This document shows positions 16,210-24,499 of a stretch of 52,943 bases of DNA, piece by piece; the first letter of the stretch is position 1, and the number at the start of each line of letters is the position of its first letter. The DNA lies in the NCBI GenBank assembly GCA_910588325.1, contig CAJUPP010000014.1:1-52943 (forward strand), written 5' to 3'. The notes under the pieces were generated by a model. That model saw nothing but the letters and a program-made list of their open reading frames with translations, ran no database searches and was not told where the DNA came from. A program made the position numbers and the translations under genes. Source of the stretch: an uncultured Hungatella sp. (GTDB taxonomy: Bacteria > Bacillota > Clostridia > Lachnospirales > Lachnospiraceae).

Positions 16210-17220
16210 ATGTCAAAAACACTGTGGGATAAGAAATGGGATGTTATAAAAGGTGTAGTCAAAAAAGTTGCGCCTGAAACAGAGTGTGAGTATCATAATT
16301 TTTGGCATTATACGTCATTGTCCGTATTATTCAATATTTTAGAAGGAAATGAGTTCTGGGCATCGAATGTAAGGTTTTCGAATGATGCGATGGAAGAAAG
16401 AATATTGAAATTGGATGATATGGAGGCAAGGGATGATTATATTGTTTGTTTTTGCGCGGAGGACGATATGCTGAGCCAGTGGAGAGGGTATTGCCATAAT
16501 GGCGGTGCGACGATCAAACTATATTTAAATTATCCTCAGGAATACAGCGTGTTGCATAGTGATTTTGATACCAGCGGAGAATATGAGGTTTATGAGAATA
16601 CTCCTTTGCCAGTTGTTTATCTTAGTCCTGATGTACATGCGGAAAGTTTGAGAAACCAGATTCAAAGGGTCATAAACAATGGAGGTTGTTCCAGTGAAAT
16701 TGAGCTGGAAGATATACTGCCGTATCTAAAAAACAGATATTTTTTTGAAGAGAGGGAGTCAAGACTGGTGTTCTCAAATATCAATGGAAGTTTGTCGAAG
16801 TGTATTCGCTTCCGAACGCTCAATGATGGGGTGAAGGTTCCCTATATTGTCATAAGACATGGCGTAGCTGGAAAAATGAAAGGAAATTGTTCTACGGATG
16901 TCACGAAGATGGATGATGATTATATGGAGAAGATTGTTGAACAGGATTTGCCCATATGGATTGAAGAGGGGGCTGATCAGGAGGCGAAATATTATGAAGC
17001 GCTCAGACGTGCAGAGGAATATGCAAAAAAAGAGAAACTGTATAAACCAGTGCAAGTGTTCTGTAAGGGTAAATTGCCTATAGAAGAAATTACGGTAGCG
17101 CCTACATATGACAGGGAAAGAAAAGCAGAACAAATTAAACGTTTTTGTATGAGCAAGTACTGGCTAAAAAATGTTAAGGTCAAGGTATCTAAAATACCAT
17201 ACATACAGCCGGCATTATAG
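16210..17220 (+). CDS. DUF2971 family protein
   Basis: A 336-residue cytoplasmic protein. The N-terminal pattern FWHYTSLSVLFNILEGNEFW, followed by NVRFSNDAMEE, CFCAEDDMLSQWRGY and a later YFFEERESRLVF, is the DUF2971 layout. The molecular activity of the family is not established; members are often found in accessory islands next to phage-defence or toxin genes. GAGGAG lies 5 bp before ATG 16210. It is convergent with the XRE regulator, with a shared terminator between. Confidence 0.85.
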   Translation: MSKTLWDKKWDVIKGVVKKVAPETECEYHNFWHYTSLSVLFNILEGNEFWASNVRFSNDAMEERILKLDDMEARDDYIVCFCAEDDMLSQWRGYCHNGGATIKLYLNYPQEYSVLHSDFDTSGEYEVYENTPLPVVYLSPDVHAESLRNQIQRVINNGGCSSEIELEDILPYLKNRYFFEERESRLVFSNINGSLSKCIRFRTLNDGVKVPYIVIRHGVAGKMKGNCSTDVTKMDDDYMEKIVEQDLPIWIEEGADQEAKYYEALRRAEEYAKKEKLYKPVQVFCKGKLPIEEITVAPTYDRERKAEQIKRFCMSKYWLKNVKVKVSKIPYIQPAL

Positions 17221-17278
17221 GATACTTCTTCAATTTCCGGCTCTAGTTCGTAGGTATTTACAATTCTTCCATCCGTTC

Positions 17279-17308
17279 AGGTGTCCCATAATTTAAAATG
17301 GGACACCT
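17279..17308. terminator. Bidirectional terminator
   Basis: AGGTGTCCCAT (17279-17289) pairs with ATGGGACACCT (17298-17308) around an AT-rich 8-nt loop, between the convergent DUF2971 and XRE genes. Confidence 0.7.
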
Positions 17309-17319
17309 TGGTTAAAAAT

Positions 17320-17964
17320 TTAGAATTCTTCATTTAAAAATTCTTCCTTCATTTTATCTGTCATATCCCGGTTTATAAAATTGAAGATTTCTTCATCAAC
17401 TATACGCAATAACTTCAGCGCGAATTCTTCTGAATATTCCAGCCTCTTTACATTCATCCCTGCAGAGGGTAACATATTGACCGTTATCAATACATCCGTA
17501 GTGTCTTCGTTATATTGTACAGACATGAAAAACCAACCTCTTCCATAGAGCACATAATAGCAGCGATGCATATTATATGCCAGCATATGTGGGAAAATAA
17601 CATTTGCCTCTGCTTCAAACGGCATATCCTCGCCTGCCTTCTCCCATGTCAGAGTTCCGTTGGAACTTCCCTTCTCTAATTGTGTAAGTATCTTGTTGTC
17701 ATTGGCTTCATCTGTGCTTTTTCCTAAGTTTGTTTCACCAGACATACTTACATTTCCCATCAGGTCGTCATAGGTGATATTTAAATAATCCATTATATCA
17801 ACAATTTTATCAAATGAAGGGCATGTTTTCGTTTTACTCCAACGGCTAATCAATCCAGCACTGAACCCTAGATCGCTTTCCATTTGCATAATCGATATAT
17901 GATTGTCCCTGCAGATCTTACGAATATTTTCAACTAATTGTTCCGCCAGTTTGTTGCTGTTCAT
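17320..17964 (-). CDS. XRE family transcriptional regulator
   Basis: A 214-residue protein. Residues 1-70 form a Cro/CI-type helix-turn-helix (ISIMQMESDLGFSAGLISRW, then CPSFDKIVDIMDYLNITYDD). The C-terminal part (about 95-214) is not recognised; it contains PFEAEANVIFPHML and aromatic-rich strands and may bind a ligand or partner. It has its own promoter at 17991-18020. It lies 92 bp downstream of the FRG gene on the same strand, so it probably regulates this island. Confidence 0.88.
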   Translation of the reverse strand: MNSNKLAEQLVENIRKICRDNHISIMQMESDLGFSAGLISRWSKTKTCPSFDKIVDIMDYLNITYDDLMGNVSMSGETNLGKSTDEANDNKILTQLEKGSSNGTLTWEKAGEDMPFEAEANVIFPHMLAYNMHRCYYVLYGRGWFFMSVQYNEDTTDVLITVNMLPSAGMNVKRLEYSEEFALKLLRIVDEEIFNFINRDMTDKMKEEFLNEEF

Positions 17965-17990
17965 GCGCTGTCACCATCCCTTCTGTTTAC

Positions 17991-18020
17991 ATTATAATAG
18001 GATGGTATTTTACATGTCAA
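17991..18020 (-). promoter_or_regulatory. Sigma-A promoter of the XRE regulator
   Basis: On the minus strand TTGACA (18015-18020) and TATAAT (17991-17996) with an 18-bp spacer, 27 bp upstream of the start codon. Confidence 0.75.
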
Positions 18021-18056
18021 GTTTTTTAGCAGTACAATTGAAGTTTTCTTCAACAC

Positions 18057-19133
18057 CTAATATTTGATATATTCAAAATCCTTTGTCACGTTTTCCATTT
18101 CGGGATAGAGATGCGATCTTTTTACACCAATGCCTTTCAGCTCTTCTGCGATACACCATGCATCTGTCAGAATAATCTCCTCCAGACAATCCTTGCAAAG
18201 CGGCATATACTCCATAGCATATGGGCTTACTCCGGTCTTTAAAGTATTTTTACCATTGTCACTATAATAAGGAAAAATGGTAAATGCTCCCTTTTGTTCA
18301 TGAATTCTTACACTATGCTGAGGGTGAATGATTGCCAGAGGCGGAAGCTTTTTCACATCAACTTTCAGTCCTTCGGAATAGTATCGTAGCAGAAGGTAAA
18401 AGAATGGGTTTAAGCTTCCGTTCACCAGGGCTTCCTGCAGAGTTCCGCCTTTTGAGCGGCGCAAATCTTCCAACCCTGACAGACTGATTAATCCATTTAC
18501 ACCTCCATTAGCACTGTCATCCAGTGAAAAATAAAGTTCCTCATGGTCTTTAATTTTCCTGTATATATCGTCGGCATCAATTGTCCTGATATTTTTTACA
18601 GCATCCTTTATAAGGTCAATGTCATCTTTAAAACATTGATATACAGCTCTGTTTAACTTCACAGGATTAAGTACCCATACAACCGGAGAGTTATGCCTCT
18701 GTTTATATGTCACTTCATGATCTTTGGAAGGGTTGATATATGCCTCTAGAGAAAAACTTAATGCAACAATAGCAGATTCACTCCAGTCCATCAATCTGGT
18801 TTTAGAAAAGTAGTGCTGCATAACTTCCTGCCATTCTATATAAGATCCTGGTAAGGATGCTACTTTATCAAAGTTCCTTGCCACAAAATGCTGATAGCGA
18901 TATTCTTCTTTCAGCCATAATGTACCATAGGCGTTGCTGTCATCAAACAGGTTCTCTTCTTTTGCGGTGTAAAAATCTCTGTAAATTCCCGGATCCAGAT
19001 AATAATACACATCTGTCTGCTCATGTCCCCGAAACCACAAAGGATAATGCCGTTTGGAATCCTTCTGATGCTCAGAGATATGATTGATCATTTCAATATA
19101 CTCCTGTAAACTTCGGGCGTACCATTTACTCAT
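18057..19133 (-). CDS. FRG domain-containing protein
   Basis: A 358-residue protein with the FRG motif itself at residues 34-36 (LWFRGHEQTD), followed by the family's conserved block VMQHYFSKTRLMDWSESAIV (about 120-139) and VVWVLNPVKL. FRG proteins have no firmly established activity. The C-terminal part ends with a Cys/His-poor unknown segment. Its ATG overlaps the TGA of the upstream 1058-codon gene by 4 bp (ATGA), so the two are translationally coupled and probably form one functional unit. Confidence 0.88.
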   Translation of the reverse strand: MSKWYARSLQEYIEMINHISEHQKDSKRHYPLWFRGHEQTDVYYYLDPGIYRDFYTAKEENLFDDSNAYGTLWLKEEYRYQHFVARNFDKVASLPGSYIEWQEVMQHYFSKTRLMDWSESAIVALSFSLEAYINPSKDHEVTYKQRHNSPVVWVLNPVKLNRAVYQCFKDDIDLIKDAVKNIRTIDADDIYRKIKDHEELYFSLDDSANGGVNGLISLSGLEDLRRSKGGTLQEALVNGSLNPFFYLLLRYYSEGLKVDVKKLPPLAIIHPQHSVRIHEQKGAFTIFPYYSDNGKNTLKTGVSPYAMEYMPLCKDCLEEIILTDAWCIAEELKGIGVKRSHLYPEMENVTKDFEYIKY

Positions 19134-22100
19134 CTTTGTTCCTCCTGCATCTTTTTAAAACGATTATAATAGTAATAATCCTGTACAAAACGCAGCATTC
19201 CCTTCATCTTCTCAAAATTCGTCAATTTTTCCGATGTCGGATCATTATAGAAGCTGACCACTTCTTTGACTACTGGGTGAACTTCCTGACATTCCATCCC
19301 ATCATATACCTGTTCCAAATGCTCCAACACTTCAGTCTCCACTTGCAATTCGTTATTCTCTTTAATACTTCCGAACGCTTCCAGAATTAGGAAAACTCTT
19401 CTGTAAAGATTAACTTCCTTCTGGAAAAGAGGACATAATATATCTCTGTCTTTTTTATCAATTTTACCAAAGAAACGGCTATCCTCTTCAAACATATCAT
19501 CCCATAATGCACCTTTCCAACGAATTGCTTTGCCTTCAGAGACATTATTCTTAGCTGCATTCATCTGTTTTTCAAGTATATTGAAAAATTTTTCATGTAT
19601 TATCTCTATATCTTTAAAATTGACTGCTTTATTTCGATAATCCTTACGAATTCGTTCCAGTGTATGCATTTTTGCATGGGAAATTTCTGCATTAACATAT
19701 TTGCCTATCTGTTCCCATAATGTCTCAACAGGAAAAGCCCTTATATCATCTTGTGTATCGTTTCTGTATGAGACTCCTTCCTTTTTCAGCAATACAGACA
19801 AAACTGCGATCAACCTTCTTCGGAACAAACCGGATTCAGCAATTTCTTCCCGATAACCGTCCATTCGTTCGCTAAAGGTAACCGCCATTCGAAAATAACC
19901 AAAACTATTGAATTTTAACCATTTACACATTATGATATCTGCACATGATTCTCTGTAGAAGGTAAAGGTGTGGTCAATTGCTTTTTTTATCTGGACTAAA
20001 CTGATTTCCGTCAGAATCTCCCGGTAATTCCGTTTTGCCCGCTCTGGCTGTAATAACTCCCAGTACGTAACCCTTTCCATCCGGTCCGGACTATAAATAC
20101 AAAATTTTTTTCCAGTCAGAAATTCATCTCGAAACTTTTTTTCTACATTTACAGCAAACGCTTCCAATATGTGTTCCAGATGGTTCTCATCCAGACAGTT
20201 TTCCTGTTTGACTGCATCGTTATAGGAAATCTGCAATCTCCTTACCAGATCAACGTAATGCTTCAATTCCTGTTTTTCTAATGGAGTTGGGTTACTGTCT
20301 TCCAAATAATCTTCATACCAGTTTACAAGGAAATCATCCAGTTCAAGATGATTTTTAGCATTTAATTGTTCGATTGTAATTCTGTAATGCTCTTTTGGAA
20401 GCAGATCATTAATCTTATTAAAAAGGAACTTATAAACATTCTTTATAGCCCTGTCACGTACCACAAATTCTACAGGCTCTCCCCCATTCTGTTCGCCGCG
20501 GCAGTCATCCATTGCTTTCAAAAGTGTCTCAAAATTCTCATCTTCAATATATAGTTCTTTTGCAATATCATGAAAACGTTTAACGATATTTTTCCAAGGA
20601 ATATTTCCGACACCGAACCTTTCGCTCCCCTCTTCCTCCCTCAAAAATTTTTTCATATATCCATATACATTCTGCGTAATATGATTTGACACATATTCTT
20701 CCCAATTTTTTCCGTCTGTTTCTTTATAATCTTTCACAAAAACTTTTGTCAGACATTCTCCTAACAATTCTGTAATGCTGTCATATTCTGTTACATACTT
20801 TCCTGTGCAGGCCTTTGCCTGAATATAATAGCTGATAATTTTTGATATTTCTCTGAAAAGCATTCTAATTAGAAAATCATTACGGTTTTTTCTGTTTAAT
20901 ACAAGCATATGATGGCAGATTTCATGGGAAATCAATGGGATCAGATCATATGTGCGTTCAAAGTATTCAAACATAGGAATCATACATAAAAGTACGGAAG
21001 GAGTTTCGTCTTTTCTCTGTTTTTTCGTTACAGAATCATATTGTATCACTTCCATCATCTCAATATTTTTTCCGGAAACTTTTGGATAGATAATCACCCT
21101 TGCATTTCTGCGTTTTTCCCTGCAAACGGAATCTCTGGCAGATTTCTGCCATTCTACATTGCAGTATTCTTCATGCATATAATCCATATATTCCCCGTAA
21201 GCCAGCAAAAATTTCTGTCCATCTATAGGGGTTACAACATCATATCTGGGAGCTTGTACTGTGTGTTGGTTATTGTCCTGTAAAATTCTGACGAATTCCC
21301 CAAAAGCATATACGAAATTTTGAAATTCATCTATGAATTTTTCGATTGCTCTGTCGTCATCCGTCTGTACGCCCTGCATATAATGCTTTATATTTTCGAA
21401 AATTATTTCCAGATATTGATTACAGATGAACCAATTTGTATGGGTGTCAAGTTCATAAGCCAGATTTTTATAAGAAGATATCATTCTTTCCAGCATATTG
21501 CATAAGTTCGCATATCTGTATCTGTAAAAAACGAACCTGTTCCCATAAGTATTTTGCAAAAGCTTAAATTGTTCTGATACTTTATTGCTTCTTTTTTCTA
21601 TCTTTTCGCCAATCGCTTTATCAAACCATGGTTGTGCATCAGACTCATCTGCCTTTATAGTTCCAGGCAGATCCATTAATACCCGGGTATTGATTGCCTT
21701 TATCGTTCCATTTTCCATTCCCTTCACTATTTCTGCCACCAGAGGGGAACTGCTTATGGATATATTTGTAGTTTCAATTGAATATCCTGCTTTATTTCGA
21801 CACAAATAAGGATAAATGTTTTCGAATTCATGTACATTAATACGAGCCACTAGGTCGTATCTTCCAAAAATTCCATTAACTTCCTCGAACTTACAATTCT
21901 CTGCATAAGAATGTTCCATATGCCGGATTTCTTCCAACACACACTTTTCCATCCTGAAGCGAATTGCAAACTGAATATTTTCATTGATTGAAATGACATT
22001 ATTATTTAAACGAAGGAAGTCCTTTGCTATGTTTTCAGGTTTCTCAGTCAATTCCCTTATGTTGTCTTTTAAACATTCAATACCGACATTTGTATAAGTA

Positions 22101-22306
22101 AAAAACAATCGTTTCCCTTGACTATTTTTCACTTCCATGAGTCCGGTTACAGCTTCATAAATCTTTCTTATATCAGCAGTTCTGATAACAACACAGAAAT
22201 CTTCGGATGTAATTGTATGATAGATCTGAAATTGTCCGGTGTCTGCCAGGCTTTCTGCCAAACTTTTTTCTATTTTTTTGCGGAATTTCATAAGCTGATC
22301 CTGCAT
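19130..22306 (-). CDS. Very large uncharacterised protein with an HExxH motif
   Basis: 1058 residues from ATG 22306, family not recognised. HEICH at residues 461-465 (ISHEICHHMLVLNRK) is a zincin-type zinc-binding motif; possible third ligands are the Glu residues in ITELLGECLTK about 50 residues later, or E786 in ESCAD. The rest is helical and charged, with no signal peptide or membrane helix. The start is doubtful: there is no good ribosome site, and the frame stays open 37 codons upstream to a single TGA (22418-22420), beyond which the 90-codon ORF continues in the same frame. The full protein was probably about 1186 residues. It is coupled to the FRG gene downstream. Low GC suggests transfer. 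Confidence 0.75.
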   Translation of the reverse strand: MQDQLMKFRKKIEKSLAESLADTGQFQIYHTITSEDFCVVIRTADIRKIYEAVTGLMEVKNSQGKRLFFTYTNVGIECLKDNIRELTEKPENIAKDFLRLNNNVISINENIQFAIRFRMEKCVLEEIRHMEHSYAENCKFEEVNGIFGRYDLVARINVHEFENIYPYLCRNKAGYSIETTNISISSSPLVAEIVKGMENGTIKAINTRVLMDLPGTIKADESDAQPWFDKAIGEKIEKRSNKVSEQFKLLQNTYGNRFVFYRYRYANLCNMLERMISSYKNLAYELDTHTNWFICNQYLEIIFENIKHYMQGVQTDDDRAIEKFIDEFQNFVYAFGEFVRILQDNNQHTVQAPRYDVVTPIDGQKFLLAYGEYMDYMHEEYCNVEWQKSARDSVCREKRRNARVIIYPKVSGKNIEMMEVIQYDSVTKKQRKDETPSVLLCMIPMFEYFERTYDLIPLISHEICHHMLVLNRKNRNDFLIRMLFREISKIISYYIQAKACTGKYVTEYDSITELLGECLTKVFVKDYKETDGKNWEEYVSNHITQNVYGYMKKFLREEEGSERFGVGNIPWKNIVKRFHDIAKELYIEDENFETLLKAMDDCRGEQNGGEPVEFVVRDRAIKNVYKFLFNKINDLLPKEHYRITIEQLNAKNHLELDDFLVNWYEDYLEDSNPTPLEKQELKHYVDLVRRLQISYNDAVKQENCLDENHLEHILEAFAVNVEKKFRDEFLTGKKFCIYSPDRMERVTYWELLQPERAKRNYREILTEISLVQIKKAIDHTFTFYRESCADIIMCKWLKFNSFGYFRMAVTFSERMDGYREEIAESGLFRRRLIAVLSVLLKKEGVSYRNDTQDDIRAFPVETLWEQIGKYVNAEISHAKMHTLERIRKDYRNKAVNFKDIEIIHEKFFNILEKQMNAAKNNVSEGKAIRWKGALWDDMFEEDSRFFGKIDKKDRDILCPLFQKEVNLYRRVFLILEAFGSIKENNELQVETEVLEHLEQVYDGMECQEVHPVVKEVVSFYNDPTSEKLTNFEKMKGMLRFVQDYYYYNRFKKMQEEQR

Positions 22307-22417
22307 ACAATCTGGCCTGAGGTTTTCTGGGGATTTACACTCATATTCAATAATATTGATCTGAACGATTCCAAGAAATGGTATTTCAGATGTTTTTCCC
22401 TGTTCCTGCGTTTTACA

Positions 22418-22690
22418 TCAAAACAAATCCTTTACTTCCTCATTGCTCTGTGTCAGAGTATAAATTCCCATAATCTTTCTTGCTGCTGCCATGTCATTGT
22501 TGTTATCTATTCCACAGAGCATTTTATACCCATCTTTATCATTCTTTAGTCGTTTAACATAAAGGAAATTAAAGTAATCTAACATAAAAAAAACCTGATC
22601 TACCTCAGAAAAATTTAAACGCCTTGCATGACTGTTATTTCTTTCCAGAGTTAGATTGTAAATTCCTTCAATGCGATAATTACTTTCCAT
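22418..22690 (-). CDS. N-terminal piece of the large HExxH protein, cut off by in-frame TGA
   Basis: A 90-codon ORF with an excellent ribosome site (AAAGGAG, 7 bp from ATG 22690). It reads IEGIYNLTLERNNSHARRLN, then VDQVFFMLDYFNFLYVKRL, and ends at TGA 22418-22420. The next in-frame codons continue as plausible protein (SEIPFLGIVQINIIEYE) into the 1058-codon gene. It is best read as the true start of that gene, interrupted by a nonsense codon or read through. If the stop is real, the short product may have no function alone. Confidence 0.6.
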   Translation of the reverse strand: MESNYRIEGIYNLTLERNNSHARRLNFSEVDQVFFMLDYFNFLYVKRLKNDKDGYKMLCGIDNNNDMAAARKIMGIYTLTQSNEEVKDLF

Positions 22691-22737
22691 TTTTGTTCTC
22701 CTTTGTCATTATATTCAGGTATTTTATAAAAAAAAAG

Positions 22738-22784
22738 AAAAAAGTCCTTCAATTTTCAGCTTAGCCAAATCGAAGGACTTTTTT
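22738..22784. terminator. Bidirectional terminator
   Basis: An 11-bp stem (AAAAGTCCTTC with GAAGGACTTTT) with A- and T-runs on both sides, between the 57-aa gene and the start of the large-protein operon on the minus strand. Confidence 0.75.
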
Positions 22785-22796
22785 CGTAAACTTTAG

Positions 22797-22970
22797 TTAA
22801 ATATCATTTTCAGCATAAATACTCTCATATATCTCAAGGAGATCGTGTTCTTCCATACGACGCTCCGGATGTATTGGACGATCAACAATAATTGTTGGTT
22901 TGTGCGGCATAAATGAATCAACTAAAGTCTCGTAATTCATGTTTTCATTTTGCTTTTTATTCTGACTCAT
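22797..22970 (-). CDS. Small hypothetical protein (57 aa)
   Basis: A 57-residue acidic protein (MSQNKKQNENMNYETLVDSF start, then HKPTIIVDRPIHPERRMEEH). ATG 22970 follows AGGGAG by 7 bp; the frame is open further upstream but without a better start. A terminator follows. Not recognised. It could be an antitoxin-sized partner of the island genes, but that is speculation. Confidence 0.55.
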   Translation of the reverse strand: MSQNKKQNENMNYETLVDSFMPHKPTIIVDRPIHPERRMEEHDLLEIYESIYAENDI

Positions 22971-23253
22971 TTTCCTACTCCCTTGCCTTGTAATATATAC
23001 CATCTCTATAAGATAATATATAATATACATAGTATATAAAAGAAAATGGGGGAAGTCAATTGAATAAAGCGTTGAATAAAACGACGAAAATCCTTTGCCA
23101 AGCCCTATATAATTGAATAATTCTTCATTTGTAAAAAATCTTCACTTTAATTATATTATATCATTATTATATAGGATATGTATATACAATATTTCAGAAA
23201 ATTTTAATTTTTGGGGGGAATGCCGTGTACATGAAAATTTATAAAACCCTCTC
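22971..23253. other. AT-rich gap before the flagellin promoter
   Basis: Divergent intergenic region between the 57-aa gene and the flagellin promoter. It is strongly AT-rich with TATATA-type runs. I see no ORF with a ribosome site and no clear repeat. Confidence 0.4.
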
Positions 23254-23280
23254 TTATGAACCAAATTTTTCCGCCGATAT
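23254..23280 (+). promoter_or_regulatory. Sigma-28 promoter of the first flagellin
   Basis: GCCGATAT (23273-23280) is a perfect flagellar sigma-28/SigD -10 box. TTAT lies 15 bp upstream at 23254-23257. The same TTAT-N15 spacing recurs at the second flagellin and the chemoreceptor. It predicts a transcription start near 23287. Confidence 0.75.
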
Positions 23281-23289
23281 ATTATACAG

Positions 23290-23301
23290 ACACAAGGATG
23301 T
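23290..23301 (+). promoter_or_regulatory. CsrA-binding site in the flagellin leader
   Basis: ACACAAGGATGT matches the CsrA consensus (RUACARGGAUGU) at 11 of 12 positions and forms the short hairpin CACA-AGGA-TGTG with GGA in the loop. It would lie at the extreme 5' end of the leader RNA. A second GGA-loop hairpin follows (GGCTTCC-CACCA-GGAAGCC region, 23316-23339). In Bacillus CsrA represses flagellin translation through such leader sites. Confidence 0.65.
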
Positions 23302-23370
23302 GGAAGTAGTACGACGGCTTAGCTTCCCACCAGGAAGCCGGATCGAGAGAGTGGAAGGTGGTAGAAAGAT

Positions 23371-24261
23371 ATGATTATTCAACATAATATACCTGGCATT
23401 AATGCCACGAGGAATAAAGGTATAGCAGAAGGAAAGATGAAGAAGAACCTGGAGAAGCTGTCTTCGGGGTATCGGATTAACCGTGCCGGTGACGATGCGG
23501 CAGGGCTGGCGATTTCCGAACTGATGCGGAGCCAGATTCGCGGCTTAAATCAGGCCATGAAGAACTGTGACGATGGTATTGGCATGACTTCTACAGGAGA
23601 CGGGGCACTGATGGAAGTGCATTCCATGCTGGAGAGGATGAAGACGTTGGCGATTCAGTCGGCTAACAGCACATATACGACGGCGGCCAGGATGAATCTG
23701 GATTTTGAGCGGCAGGAGCTTCTGGATGAGATTGACCGGATTGGGGAAACTACAGACTTTGCGGATATTCCGCTGTTTGACAAAGTGCCAGTAAATGCGG
23801 ATGGAGAACCTGATCCTCCGAATGGTGCGCCTTTTGTACCTCCGGAGAAATCCCAGACGCCGGGGATGGAGGATATTACTCTTCAGATCGGCCATTCCCG
23901 ACAGGAGACGCTGGATGTTCCTCGCTATTATATGGATAGCGCGGCATTACTTCTTAATAAGACTGATTTTTCTACCCAGCAGGGGGCCAATGATTCAGTT
24001 GAGTATATTGACAAGGCGATTGAGGCGGTATCTGACATCCGTGCGGATTTTGGTGCGGCTCAGAATCATATGGAACATACGTACAGGAATCTGGATGTTA
24101 CTTCGGAGAATATGACGGCGGCGGAAAGCCGGATACGGGATACTCAGATGGCAGATGAATTTACGCAGTACACCAAGGAAAATATCTTGTATCAGTCCTC
24201 TAATGCCATGGCGGCTCAGGCTAATGCAACTATTCAATATGCAATCAATCTTCTTCAGTAG
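23371..24261 (+). CDS. Divergent flagellin
   Basis: A 296-residue flagellin. Conserved N-terminus (MIIQHNIPGINATRNKGIAE, LEKLSSGYRINRAGDDAAGL) and C-terminus (TSENMTAAESRIRDTQMADE, then LQ at the end). The variable centre is short and rich in Pro and acidic residues (ADGEPDPPNGAPFVPPE near 143-160). It differs from the neighbouring flagellin in many otherwise fixed positions (for example ELMRSQIRGLNQAMKNCDDG), and lacks the usual LSLLG-type end. Translated from a weak ribosome site (GGTGG), consistent with CsrA control. Possibly a minor or specialised filament subunit. Confidence 0.92.
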   Translation: MIIQHNIPGINATRNKGIAEGKMKKNLEKLSSGYRINRAGDDAAGLAISELMRSQIRGLNQAMKNCDDGIGMTSTGDGALMEVHSMLERMKTLAIQSANSTYTTAARMNLDFERQELLDEIDRIGETTDFADIPLFDKVPVNADGEPDPPNGAPFVPPEKSQTPGMEDITLQIGHSRQETLDVPRYYMDSAALLLNKTDFSTQQGANDSVEYIDKAIEAVSDIRADFGAAQNHMEHTYRNLDVTSENMTAAESRIRDTQMADEFTQYTKENILYQSSNAMAAQANATIQYAINLLQ

Positions 24262-24334
24262 CTTTTGGTAGCAGGGCGTCTGGAAACAGTAAACAAGCAG
24301 GGCAGAATCAGAAAAGAAAATTTAAGTAAAAGGC

Positions 24335-24361
24335 TTATATTTTTCCAGATTCTGACGATAA
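24335..24361 (+). promoter_or_regulatory. Sigma-28 promoter of the main flagellin
   Basis: TTAT (24335-24338), 15 bp, GACGATAA (24354-24361), one mismatch from GCCGATAA. The predicted leader is about 130 nt. Confidence 0.6.
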
Positions 24362-24400
24362 ACAGTATGTAAGGTGAATTTTACCATAAATATGCTTTAC

Positions 24401-24495
24401 AGATTTTTCCAAAGTGGAGGCCCTCTTTGGAAAAGAAAGCAGACAGGGACAGGGAGGTTCCTGCCGGTAATTCAATCATAAATACAGGAGGAACA
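24401..24495 (+). promoter_or_regulatory. Leader of the main flagellin with several GGA-loop hairpins
   Basis: CCAAAG...CTTTGG (24409-24430) shows GGAGG in its loop, and CAGGGAGGTTCCTG further on is a second small GGA hairpin. The ribosome site itself reads ACAGGAGGA, also CsrA-like. Multiple GGA sites ending at the ribosome site is the known plan of CsrA-repressed hag leaders. Confidence 0.5.
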
Positions 24496-24499
24496 TTTT

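Noticed and set aside
23231..23374. A 47-codon ORF (start MKIYKTLSYEPNF) whose stop overlaps the flagellin ATG
   Set aside because: The sigma-28 -10 box and predicted transcription start (about 23287) lie inside it, so the flagellin transcript would not contain its start. The part near 23290 is better explained as a CsrA hairpin.
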